From the NCBI GenBank assembly GCA_016200125.1, contig JACQFK010000445.1, positions 1 to 10,808 of the forward strand: a stretch of 10,808 nucleotides of DNA, read 5' to 3'. How positions within the stretch are numbered: the first letter of the stretch is position 1; each line of letters starts with the position of its first letter. This stretch comes from Planctomycetota bacterium (GTDB taxonomy: Bacteria; Planctomycetota; MHYJ01; JACPRB01). Below are positions 1 to 6,573 of the stretch, in pieces. Position numbers and translations under genes: made by a program. The notes under the pieces are model-generated. The model worked only from the letters and a program-made list of their open reading frames with translations. It was not told the origin of the DNA and searched no databases.

Positions 1-672
1 GCGACCGTCGCGGGGAAGCGGATCTCGGACGTGGGGGCCAGCTTCAACACGTCGGGAACCAAGCTCAACTTCCTGAATCTGAAGGCCACCGCCTACGGCG
101 GCGTGCTGGCCGGGCGCTCCTTCTCCCTCGACACGAAGACCAAGGACTTCTACGGCGAGGCCTTCACGCTCGACCGCGTGGACCTCCAGGATTTCGTGCG
201 GGACACGAAGAGCTACTCGACCAAGGTGATGACGGGGAAGGCCTCGCTCGAGGTGCGCGACCTGAAGGGCAACTCGCTCGAATCGTCGACGATCACCGGC
301 AAGGGTCGGATGATGATCCGCGACGCGCAGCTCTGGGAGATCCCCATCTTCCTCAAGATGTTCACGCTCAATCCCGGCGAGCTCTTCAAGGCCCGGAACC
401 AGTTCGACGCCGGCGTCGTGGACTTCGACATCAAGCAGCGGAAGATCAACATCGACCGGATGGCCTTCACGAGCGAGAGCGTGAGCGTGGTGGGCCGCGG
501 CTACGTGGGCTTCGACGGCGACCTGAACCTGGTCCTCAAGCCGCGCTCGGGCCCGCTCCTCGGGCTCGACTTCTTCGTGCTGCGCTGGGCGGGCGACCTC
601 CTGAGCTTCCTGCTGGACAGCGTGGTGAACGTGGAAGTCAAAGGGACTTTCGACAAACCGGAGATCAAATAG
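1..672 (+). CDS. AsmA-like protein, C-terminal part (5' end outside window)
   Basis: The frame is open from the first base to a TAG at 670-672, so only the last 223 codons are present and the true start lies to the left. The protein is rich in short alternating beta strands (for example VSVVGRGYVGFDGDLNLVL). It ends in the arrangement usual for AsmA/DUF3971-type proteins: a conserved leucine/proline segment, a hydrophobic stretch near LLSFLLDSVV, then VEVKGTFDKPEIK, which matches the family's closing 'V.GT.d.P' strand. AsmA-family proteins are long, inner-membrane-anchored envelope proteins linked to lipid transport and outer-membrane homeostasis in Gram-negative bacteria. The membrane anchor would be in the missing N-terminus. 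The assignment rests on overall fold pattern rather than a catalytic motif, so the family is likely but the exact role is open. It converges on the gamma-glutamyltransferase gene across a palindrome. Confidence 0.7.
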   Translation, partial: ATVAGKRISDVGASFNTSGTKLNFLNLKATAYGGVLAGRSFSLDTKTKDFYGEAFTLDRVDLQDFVRDTKSYSTKVMTGKASLEVRDLKGNSLESSTITGKGRMMIRDAQLWEIPIFLKMFTLNPGELFKARNQFDAGVVDFDIKQRKINIDRMAFTSESVSVVGRGYVGFDGDLNLVLKPRSGPLLGLDFFVLRWAGDLLSFLLDSVVNVEVKGTFDKPEIK

Positions 673-674
673 GG

Positions 675-755
675 AGGACCAGGAACCAGGTACGAAGTAC
701 CAGGGGCTTTCGGGGAGGCGGAGCTCCTGGTGCTTCGTACCTGGTTCCTGGACCT
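675..755. repeat. Heptad-phased palindrome between convergent genes, possible bidirectional terminator
   Basis: The two arms, 675-704 and 726-755, are reverse complements over 30 bases with two mismatches and enclose a 21-base loop. Both arms break into 7-base units. On the left these are GGACCAG, GAACCAG, GTACGAA and GTACCAG (676-703). The right arm read backwards gives GGTCCAG, GAACCAG, GTACGAA and GCACCAG. The element begins three bases after the AsmA-like stop and runs into the stop codon of the transferase gene, so its hairpin could end transcription from both sides. There is no U-tract, so terminator function is an inference. The same unit type recurs at 3342-3459. Confidence 0.85.
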
Positions 756-2397
756 ACTCCAGAACGACTCGCCCGATTCCCCGGGGATCGCTGACTCCCG
801 AAGCAACGCCCTCCTCGATCTCGATCGCGTGGACGTCGCCGATCCTGCCGCGCGGCAGCCAGGTGTAGCCGAGCCCCACGAGCGCGTCGCGGACGCCGGC
901 CTTGAAGTCCTCTTCGATGTAGATCGGGTCGCTGCCCTTGCGGAGGGGCGGCCACTGGTGGTGGAAGCGGGGGGCGGCGACGGCCTTCGCGAGGGGGAAG
1001 CCGAAGTCGACGCGGTTGACGATCACCTGGAAGACCGTGGTGAAGATGGTGGGCCCGCCGGGCGTGCCGAGCACGAGCCAGAGGCTCCCGTCCCGGAACA
1101 CGAAGGTCGGGCACATCGAGGAGAGCATCCGCTTGCCGGGGGCGATGGCGTTGGCCTCGCGGCCGATGACGCCGAAGAGGTTGGGCACGCCGGGCTTGGC
1201 GGAGAAGTCGTCCATCTCGTTGTTGAGCAGGAAGCCCGCGCCGCGGACGACGAGGCCGCAGCCGAAGCCGCCGTTCAGCGTCGTCGTGTTGGAGACCGCG
1301 TTGCCCCGGCGGTCGACCACCGAGAAGTGAGTGGTCTGCTCGCTCTCCTTCGGCATCGTCCCGTGCGTGATCGCGCCGGAGTCGCTCCGCCGCTCCGGGG
1401 AGAACCCCTTCATGCGCTCGGCGGCGTAGTCCTTGGCGATCAGCCGCCGGGCGGGCACGGAGACGAAGTCGGCGTCCCCCAGGTGCTCGCTGCGGTCGGC
1501 GAACACGCGCTTTGAGATCTCGGCGACGAGATGGAGATGGGCGGCGGAATGGAAGCCGAGCGCCTTCGGATCCCGGGGCTCCATCATGTTGAGCAGCTGG
1601 AGGAGCGCGACGCCGCCGGAGGAGGGGGGCGCCATCGACACGACGCGGAGGCCGCGGTAGCTGCCTTCGAGGGGCGTCCGCAGCTTCGCCTGGTAGGCGG
1701 AGAGGTCCTCGAGGGAGAGGATCCCGCCGCTGCGCTTCATCTCCTCGACGACGAGGCGGGCGGTCTCTCCGAGGTAGAAGCCGTCGCGGCCCCCTTCGGC
1801 GATGCGCCGGAGCGTCGCGGCGAGCTCCTTCTGGACCAGGAGCCCTCCGGCGGCGCCGTGGAAGTAGTCGTGGAAGTTGTTCCGCCGCTCGCGGGCGAAG
1901 CCGCCCGCGCTCCAGCGGTCGAGCACCCAGCCCTCCTCGGCGAGCCGGATCGCGGGCTCGAGGAGGCGCTTCCAGGGAAGGCTGCCGAACTTCCGGTGGG
2001 CGAGCCACATCCCGGCGACCGTGCCGGGGACGCCGGCGGCCTTCGCGGTGTCGAGGCTGAGGCCCGGGACGACCTCGCCCTTCGCGTCGAGAAAGAGGTC
2101 GCGGTGGGCGGCGGCGGGGGCGGTCTCGCGGTAGTCGATCGACGACTCCCCGGCGCCGGTATGGACGAGCATGAAGCCGCCGCCGCCGAGGTTGCCGGCG
2201 TTGGGGAAGGTGACGGCGAGGACGAACTGGATCGCGATCGCGGCGTCGACGGCGTTCCCGCCGTCGCGGAGCACGGCCGCGCCGGCCTCGGAGGCGTGGG
2301 GCTCCGGCGATGCGACGACGCCGCGGTCGAGCGCGATCCGGCCCGCCGGGCCCGCGCAGGAGGCCAGGAAGAGGAGGGCCGCCGCCACCGTTCGCAT
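754..2397 (-). CDS. ggt: Gamma-glutamyltransferase (glutathione hydrolase) lipoprotein
   Basis: This is a 547-residue Ntn-hydrolase that removes or transfers the gamma-glutamyl group of glutathione and related peptides. The family is made as a precursor that cuts itself before a threonine. Here that threonine is T355 in TTHFSVVD, which becomes the first residue of the small subunit and the nucleophile. Other E. coli-type active-site elements are present: R90 in YRETAP, NNEMDDF (392-398), the serine pair S426-S427 in MLSSM, and GTPGG (444-448). The N-terminus has a hydrophobic signal ending in LASC (C14), so the enzyme is probably a periplasmic-side lipoprotein. The start at 2397 gives the tidiest signal peptide and lies 7 bases after a TAAAAT box. 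An ATG at 2406 would add only MFD. Longer versions of the frame would run into the divergent ParB-like gene. Confidence 0.93.
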   Translation of the reverse strand: MRTVAAALLFLASCAGPAGRIALDRGVVASPEPHASEAGAAVLRDGGNAVDAAIAIQFVLAVTFPNAGNLGGGGFMLVHTGAGESSIDYRETAPAAAHRDLFLDAKGEVVPGLSLDTAKAAGVPGTVAGMWLAHRKFGSLPWKRLLEPAIRLAEEGWVLDRWSAGGFARERRNNFHDYFHGAAGGLLVQKELAATLRRIAEGGRDGFYLGETARLVVEEMKRSGGILSLEDLSAYQAKLRTPLEGSYRGLRVVSMAPPSSGGVALLQLLNMMEPRDPKALGFHSAAHLHLVAEISKRVFADRSEHLGDADFVSVPARRLIAKDYAAERMKGFSPERRSDSGAITHGTMPKESEQTTHFSVVDRRGNAVSNTTTLNGGFGCGLVVRGAGFLLNNEMDDFSAKPGVPNLFGVIGREANAIAPGKRMLSSMCPTFVFRDGSLWLVLGTPGGPTIFTTVFQVIVNRVDFGFPLAKAVAAPRFHHQWPPLRKGSDPIYIEEDFKAGVRDALVGLGYTWLPRGRIGDVHAIEIEEGVASGVSDPRGIGRVVLE

Positions 2398-2404
2398 GTC
2401 GAAC

Positions 2405-2410
2405 ATTTTA
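2405..2410 (-). promoter_or_regulatory. Putative -10 box (TAAAAT) of the gamma-glutamyltransferase gene
   Basis: On the minus strand TAAAAT is followed by 7 bases and then the ATG at 2397, and no Shine-Dalgarno sequence is visible. That spacing would place the transcript start at or next to the ATG, as in leaderless mRNAs. No convincing -35 was found. The rest of the divergent gap (2398-2479) holds an AT-rich patch near 2445-2455, which may serve the ParB-like gene, and that gene's Shine-Dalgarno. Confidence 0.35.
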
Positions 2411-2479
2411 CAAAACGGACTGCAGAGAAGTCGCGCTCCGGCCGATACATAAAACAGACAGCGAGAGAGAGAGGAAACC

Positions 2480-3331
2480 ATGGGCGAGACCCGGCACTCC
2501 TGCAACCACTGCGGCGGAAACAGCCTCTGGCGCGGATTCGTCGAGGGCGTCAAGCGCGTCTTCAAGTCCAAGCGCCCCGAGGACCGCCTCATGTACATCG
2601 CGGTCGAGAAGGTCGACCAGAACCCCTACCAGCCGCGGGAATACGTGGTCGAGGAGCCGCTGGAGAGCCTCCGCAAGTCGATCGAGCAGTACGGCGTGAT
2701 CGTGCCCATCATCGTGAACCGCAAGAGCGGCCGCTTCACGCTCGTGGCCGGCCAGCGCCGCCTGCAGGCCGCGCGGGAGCTGGGCTTCAAGTTCATCCCC
2801 GCGATCGTCCGCACGCTCAATCCCCGCCAGATGATGGAGGTCAGCTGCCTGGAGAACCTCCACCGCGAGGAGCTCTCGACGATCGACGTGGTGGAGATGT
2901 TCGACCGCATCCACCGGAAGTACCCGAAGATCGAGGAGAACGAGATCGTCGAGGCGATGGGCCTCAAGGTGGACCAGCTCCGCCACGCGCGGACGCTGCT
3001 GGACCTCCCGATCCCGGTGCTCGAGGCCCTGCGGGCCAACATGATCAGCGAGGGCCACGCCCGGATCGTGAGCGCGATCTCCGACCCGGACGCCCAGCTC
3101 GAGGTGATCGAGATGGTCTACAACGAGAAGCTGGGGATCGAGGAGACCCAGGAGCTCGTCAACCGGATCACGAACAAGGAGGCCTCCTACGTCACGGCCG
3201 ACGCCGCGGCCCACTTCCACGCGCCGACCTGCCCCTACGCGCAGCTGATCCCGGAGGACCGGAAGCTGAAGTTCTACTCGAAGAAGGAAGTCGCGCGGAA
3301 GGGCAAGGTGCCGTGCATGCAGTGTTTGTAA
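2480..3331 (+). CDS. Orphan ParB/Spo0J-like protein with N-terminal CxxC and Ada-like C-terminal zinc motif
   Basis: The 283-residue protein has a ParB N-terminal (CTP-binding) core at about residues 38-135. It contains the PYQPR segment (49-53), the GQRR form of the GERR box (91-94) and ENLHRE (125-130), the family ENxxR motif. A helix-turn-helix region follows (about 152-180), and ISEGHARIV (189-197) matches the ParB 'GHAR' element. Two additions are unusual. The N-terminus has CNHCGG (C8, C11). The C-terminus replaces the usual dimerisation domain with FHAPTC and, 27 residues later, CMQC (H247, C251, C279, C282), spaced like Ada-type metal-binding domains. The start is supported by AGAGGA at 2470-2475, five bases upstream. 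No parA gene or canonical parS palindrome is present, so a role in chromosome partition cannot be assumed. A DNA-binding or nucleoid-associated switch protein is equally possible. Confidence 0.88.
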   Translation: MGETRHSCNHCGGNSLWRGFVEGVKRVFKSKRPEDRLMYIAVEKVDQNPYQPREYVVEEPLESLRKSIEQYGVIVPIIVNRKSGRFTLVAGQRRLQAARELGFKFIPAIVRTLNPRQMMEVSCLENLHREELSTIDVVEMFDRIHRKYPKIEENEIVEAMGLKVDQLRHARTLLDLPIPVLEALRANMISEGHARIVSAISDPDAQLEVIEMVYNEKLGIEETQELVNRITNKEASYVTADAAAHFHAPTCPYAQLIPEDRKLKFYSKKEVARKGKVPCMQCL

Positions 3332-3341
3332 GAGGAAGCAG

Positions 3342-3459
3342 ATACCAGGTACGAGGTACCCGGAGCCCTTTTCTCCGCGGGCGTTCTTGCATCTGGGACC
3401 CTGAGCTCCTCCTCTCGTCCCCTGGTACCTAGTACCGGGTACTTCGTACTTGGTATAAT
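3342..3459. repeat. Heptad-phased inverted repeat (GTACnnn units) upstream of rlmN
   Basis: The left arm 3343-3363 and right arm 3435-3455 are reverse complements over 21 bases with two mismatches, with a 71-base loop. On the right, five units follow one another in perfect 7-base register: GTAC at 3425, 3432, 3439 and 3446, then GTAT at 3453. On the left, ATAC at 3342 and GTAC at 3349 and 3356 keep the same period. The units match those in the palindrome at 675-755 (GTACGAA, GTACCAG). The loop (3364-3424) shows no gene. The element fills most of the 137-base gap between the ParB-like gene and rlmN. Confidence 0.85.
3454..3459 (+). promoter_or_regulatory. Putative -10 box (TATAAT) of the rlmN-plsY-gpsA operon
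   Basis: A perfect consensus TATAAT lies 9 bases before the ATG at 3469. There is no Shine-Dalgarno in that gap and no clear -35, so a leaderless or nearly leaderless transcript is suggested. The box is formed by the last heptad of the adjoining repeat (GTATAAT). Confidence 0.45.
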
Positions 3460-3468
3460 CCCGGCGCG

Positions 3469-5064
3469 ATGGAGTTCCTCACCGAGTTCAGCGTCCAGCA
3501 GCTCGAGGCGCGGCTCGTCGAGCTGGGCGTCGAACGCTGGCGCGCCCGGCCGATCCTCCTCTGGGTCCACCGCCGCCACGCCACGTCGTTCGACGAGATG
3601 ACCGACCTCTCCCTCGAGCTGCGCGCGGAACTCGCGATGCACTTCGGCGTGTACCGGACGAAGATCCAGACGAGCCACGCCAGCCCCGACGGGACGACCA
3701 AGCACCTGATCGCGCTCGAGGACGGGGACGTCATCGAGACGGTGCTCATCCCGGAGGAGGACCGGCGCACCGTCTGCGTGTCGACCCAGGTGGGCTGCCC
3801 CATCACGTGCGTCTTCTGCGCGAGCGGCCTGAACGGGCTCAAGCGGAACCTGACGTCAGGGGAGATCGTGGAGCAGGTGCTCTTCGCGAAGCGGGGGCTG
3901 GGGGACGAGGACCGGCTCTCCAACGTGGTCATCATGGGGATCGGCGAGCCGCTGCTGAACGCGACGGCGCTGATCCAGGCGCTGCGGACGATGAAGGCCT
4001 CCTGGGGGATGGGGATCGGGTACAACCGGATCACGCTGTCGACGGTCGGCGTGCTGGGGCAGCTGCCGGAGCTCGTGAAGCAGAACGTCACGCCCAACCT
4101 CGCGCTCTCCCTGCACGCGCCCAACGACGCGATCCGGGCCGAGATCGTGCCCACGATGAAGAACGTCAAGCTCATCGACCTCATCAAGGCCGGCTACGAG
4201 TACAAGCAGGCCACCGGGAAGAACGTCACCTTCGAGTACGTGCTGCTGGAGGGCGTGAACGACGACAAGAAGCACGCCCTCGAGCTGGGGAAGAAGATCG
4301 CCGGGACCAAGATGAAGGTGAACGTGATCCCCTTCAACCGCGTCGAGGAGGTGGACTTCCGGTCGCCCTCGCAGGAGAAGATCGACCGCTTCGTCGCCGC
4401 CCACGAGCTGATCTACATCCTCACGGGCCTCTTCTGCTATTTCGCGGGGGCGATCCCGCCGGGCTACCTCCTCGTGAAGCTGAAGACGGGGAAGGACATC
4501 CGGACGATGGGGTCGGGCAACATCGGGGCGACGAACGTGGCGCGCACCCTGGGCGCGCCCTGGTTCATCCCCGTCTTCGTCTTCGACTTCTTCAAGGGCT
4601 TCGCGCCGGTCTTCTGGCTGGCGCCCTGGGTGGCGGCGCGCTGGCGCTGCGTGACCTGCCCGGCGCCGCTGGTCTCGCTGGCGGTCTTCTGCGCGCTGCT
4701 GGCGCTCCTGGGTCACCTCTGGCCGATCTACCTGGGCTTCCGCGGCGGGAAGGGCGTGGCGACGATGGGCGGCATCCTCTTCGCGATGAACTGGGCGGCC
4801 GCGCTGATCGCCTGCGCCGTGTGGGTGGTCGTCTTCATCCCCTTCCGCTACGTGTCGCTCGGGTCCGTGGTCGCGGCGCTCTCGCTCCCCGTGGCGCAGC
4901 ACTTCACGTGGCGGGTCGTGGCGGCGCGCTGGGGCGGCGAGACGCCCTGGGTCATGACGGTCTTCCTGGGCGCCGGGGGGCTCCTGGTGATCTGGCGCCA
5001 CAAGGCGAACCTCAAGCGGCTGCTGGACGGGACGGAAAAGCGGTTCGGGACGAAGCAGGCATGA
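3469..5064 (+). CDS. rlmN-plsY: RlmN (truncated) - PlsY in-frame fusion protein
   Basis: One 531-codon frame joins two unrelated proteins. Residues 1-310 are the radical-SAM methyltransferase RlmN, which makes 2-methyladenosine in 23S rRNA and some tRNAs. Visible are the C103 equivalent of the E. coli catalytic C118 (TVCVSTQ), the iron-sulfur cluster motif C110-x3-C114-x2-C117, MGIGEPLLN, TLSTVGVL and LALSLHAPND. The match stops just after KIDRF. About 45 residues usual in RlmN are absent, including the 'RG.DI.AACGQL' segment with the methyl-carrying cysteine (C355 in E. coli). From about residue 314 the protein is PlsY. No stop, in-frame ATG/GTG or frame change marks the join. The methylase half is therefore predicted inactive as written. 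A real deletion, an unusual fusion or an assembly error are all possible. Confidence 0.85.
   Translation: MEFLTEFSVQQLEARLVELGVERWRARPILLWVHRRHATSFDEMTDLSLELRAELAMHFGVYRTKIQTSHASPDGTTKHLIALEDGDVIETVLIPEEDRRTVCVSTQVGCPITCVFCASGLNGLKRNLTSGEIVEQVLFAKRGLGDEDRLSNVVIMGIGEPLLNATALIQALRTMKASWGMGIGYNRITLSTVGVLGQLPELVKQNVTPNLALSLHAPNDAIRAEIVPTMKNVKLIDLIKAGYEYKQATGKNVTFEYVLLEGVNDDKKHALELGKKIAGTKMKVNVIPFNRVEEVDFRSPSQEKIDRFVAAHELIYILTGLFCYFAGAIPPGYLLVKLKTGKDIRTMGSGNIGATNVARTLGAPWFIPVFVFDFFKGFAPVFWLAPWVAARWRCVTCPAPLVSLAVFCALLALLGHLWPIYLGFRGGKGVATMGGILFAMNWAAALIACAVWVVVFIPFRYVSLGSVVAALSLPVAQHFTWRVVAARWGGETPWVMTVFLGAGGLLVIWRHKANLKRLLDGTEKRFGTKQA
4396..4413 (+). other. Junction between truncated RlmN and PlsY
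   Basis: RlmN similarity ends at about residue 309 (IDRF at 4381-4392 is the last clear match), and the first PlsY membrane helix starts at about residue 314. The join lies inside VAAHELIY. The nearest conceivable internal start for PlsY is a rare CTG at 4408-4410. The other two forward frames around the join do not contain the missing RlmN C-terminus, so a simple frameshift does not explain it. Confidence 0.75.
4408..5064 (+). other. plsY: PlsY module: acyl-phosphate:glycerol-3-phosphate acyltransferase
   Basis: This part of the fused frame encodes a polytopic membrane enzyme that transfers an acyl chain from acyl-phosphate to glycerol-3-phosphate, the first step of phospholipid synthesis. 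It is close to full length (about 218 residues). The three cytoplasmic motifs of the family are present: GSGNIGATN (348-356), GHLWPIYLGFRGGKGVAT (415-432), and the late SLGS (463-466) with RHKANLKRLL (510-519). FDFFKG (372-377) is also typical. The first helix, about residues 315-336, appears whole, so only the native start and perhaps a few residues are lost. It ends in an ATGA overlap with gpsA, which supplies its substrate. Confidence 0.9.
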
Positions 5065-6041
5065 AGAAGATCGTCGTCCTGGGGGACGGGGCCTGGGGCA
5101 CGGCGCTGGCGCTGGTCCTGGAGCGGGGGGGGCACGCGGTCGCGCTCTGGAGCAGGTTCCCGGAGTACGCGGCCGAGATGCGCGCGAAGCGCGAGAACCC
5201 GAAGTTTCTGCCCGGCGTCCCGCTGGGGGCGTCGATCGAGATCGTGACGGGCGCGCCGCCCCGGGGGGACGCCACCATCGCGGCGGTGCCGACCCAGTTC
5301 ATCCGGGGGACCTTCACGGAGCTCCGGGCCTCGCTCCCGGGGAAGCCGCTGATCGCCTGCGTCGCGAAGGGACTGGAGCAGTCGACGGGGAAGCGGCCCT
5401 CGGAGATCCTGCGCGAGGCGCTGCCGTCGGCGCGGGTCGTGGCGCTGAGCGGGCCGAGCCACGCGCCCGAGGTCGCGCGCGGGCTCCCCGCGTCGATCGT
5501 GGCGGCGGGGGAGGGGCGGGCGGCGAAGGCGGTCCAGGCGCTCTTCAACGGGACCTCCGTCCGGGTCTACACCAGCGGCGACATGCTGGGCGTCGAGCTC
5601 GGCGGCGCGCTCAAGAACGTGATCGCGCTGGGGGCGGGGATGTCCGACGGCCTGGGGCTGGGCTACAACGCCAAGGCGGCGCTGCTCACGCGCGGCATCG
5701 TCGAGATGGCGCGCCTCGGCGTCGCGATGGGGGCGAAGCGGCAGACCTTCTTCGGCCTGTCGGGGATCGGCGACCTGATCACCACGACGACGTTCCCCTC
5801 GGGCCGCAACCTCTCGGTGGGCCGCGCGCTCGGCGAGGGGAAGAAGCTCGCCGAGATCCTGGCCGGGATGAACTCGGTGGTGGAGGGCGTCTGGACGGCG
5901 AAGGCGGCGGTGGCCCTCGCCCGGAAGCACAAGGTGGACATGCCGATCACCGAGGAGCTCAACAAGATCCTCCACGAGGGGAAGCCGGCGAAGGAAGCGC
6001 TGCGGGATCTGATGAACCGGGATCCGAAGAAGGAAAGCTAG
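5061..6041 (+). CDS. gpsA: NAD(P)+-dependent glycerol-3-phosphate dehydrogenase
   Basis: The 326-residue cytoplasmic enzyme reduces dihydroxyacetone phosphate to sn-glycerol-3-phosphate. The N-terminal Rossmann loop is LGDGAWGTALA (7-17), a common variant of GxGxWG. AVPTQF (75-80), AKGLE (102-106, K103), SGPSHAPEV (130-138) and GGALKNVIAL (181-190, K185) follow the family order. GLSGIGDLITT (232-242) and the RNLSVGRALG region (249-258) form the substrate side of the C-terminal domain. Length is normal. Its ATG at 5061 overlaps the TGA of the preceding frame (ATGA), implying translational coupling to PlsY, the enzyme that uses its product. This pairing is common in bacteria and supports one lipid-precursor operon read from upstream of rlmN. 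Confidence 0.96.
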   Translation: MKKIVVLGDGAWGTALALVLERGGHAVALWSRFPEYAAEMRAKRENPKFLPGVPLGASIEIVTGAPPRGDATIAAVPTQFIRGTFTELRASLPGKPLIACVAKGLEQSTGKRPSEILREALPSARVVALSGPSHAPEVARGLPASIVAAGEGRAAKAVQALFNGTSVRVYTSGDMLGVELGGALKNVIALGAGMSDGLGLGYNAKAALLTRGIVEMARLGVAMGAKRQTFFGLSGIGDLITTTTFPSGRNLSVGRALGEGKKLAEILAGMNSVVEGVWTAKAAVALARKHKVDMPITEELNKILHEGKPAKEALRDLMNRDPKKES

Positions 6042-6053
6042 GGCGAGCATCAA

Positions 6054-6077
6054 GAATCGAGAATAAAGAATGAGAAT
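6054..6077 (+). repeat. Short GAATnnn heptad array at the gpsA/lipoprotein boundary
   Basis: GAAT occurs at 6054, 6061, 6068 and 6074, spaced 7, 7 and 6 bases. The third unit contains the start codon of the next gene (6070) and the fourth lies in its second and third codons. No inverted partner is visible nearby. The units resemble those at 8670-8728. Confidence 0.6.
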
Positions 6078-6573
6078 CCCGAGCCTGCTCCTGATCCTTG
6101 CCGCCGGCTGTGCGACCGGCGGGGTCCGGGAGGACGAGGCCGCCCGGATCGACCGACAGCTGAACGAGCTCTACCGGCCGCTCGCGGCGCTCGTGGAGGA
6201 GTCGCGGCTGTCGGTGCAGGACTTCCTCAAGAAGGAGGGGCGGCAGCAGATCCTCCCGACGGACCGGACGCTGAGCGACGCCGAGCTGCAGCGCTGGATC
6301 GAAAAGATCGAAAAGGACCTCATGCCGCGGAACGAGAAGATGTGCGCGCTGATCCGGTCCAAGCGGAGCCTCGCGGAGGGTCCCGAGCCGGCCAGCTGGC
6401 AGGCGCTCCTCGAGCACGAGGACGGCTGGCGCGAGGACCACGAGAAATGGCGGAAGGACGGGACGGCCTATCCCTACCACGCCCGCACGTCGTTCCCGCG
6501 CTCGCTCGAGAGGGAGCTCAAGGCCTCGATCGCCCAGCTCGAGGAGCGCCGGGCGGCCCTGAAGAAGGGTTAA
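6070..6573 (+). CDS. Small putative lipoprotein of unknown function
   Basis: The 167-residue product starts with a basic residue, a leucine-rich core and AAGC, giving a probable lipobox with C14 as the lipidated residue. The mature part is strongly charged and mostly helical in appearance. Heptad-like helices lie at about residues 23-50 and 145-166, so a coiled coil is possible. There is also a WREDHEKW segment (about 118-125). I recognise no enzyme motif and no named family. The ATG lies 28 bases after the gpsA stop with only a weak purine stretch upstream, inside a GAATnnn repeat. It is probably read as the tail of the rlmN-plsY-gpsA operon. Its stop overlaps that of the DUF502 gene on the other strand by four bases. 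Confidence 0.75.
   Translation: MRIPSLLLILAAGCATGGVREDEAARIDRQLNELYRPLAALVEESRLSVQDFLKKEGRQQILPTDRTLSDAELQRWIEKIEKDLMPRNEKMCALIRSKRSLAEGPEPASWQALLEHEDGWREDHEKWRKDGTAYPYHARTSFPRSLERELKASIAQLEERRAALKKG

Noticed and set aside
2398..2598. Longer N-terminus for the gamma-glutamyltransferase, starting near 2598
   Set aside because: It would place about 67 unrelated residues before the lipoprotein signal and overlap the well-supported ParB-like start at 2480 with its Shine-Dalgarno.
1531..3432. Long plus-strand open frame of 633 codons
   Set aside because: It covers the antisense of the transferase gene and an alternative frame of the ParB-like gene, with low-complexity composition and no motif.
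3342..3459. CRISPR array or phage attachment site
   Set aside because: The units are 7 bases with no spacers of CRISPR length, there are no cas genes, and no integrase gene or tRNA is adjacent.
2407..3468. parS site near the ParB-like gene
   Set aside because: No sequence resembling the conserved parS palindrome TGTTTCACGTGAAACA was found in the gaps or in the gene.
4380..4450. A sequencing frameshift hiding the end of RlmN
   Set aside because: Neither of the other forward frames near the join encodes the RlmN C-terminal motif, and both sides are in the same frame. Missing sequence, not a shifted frame, is needed to explain it.
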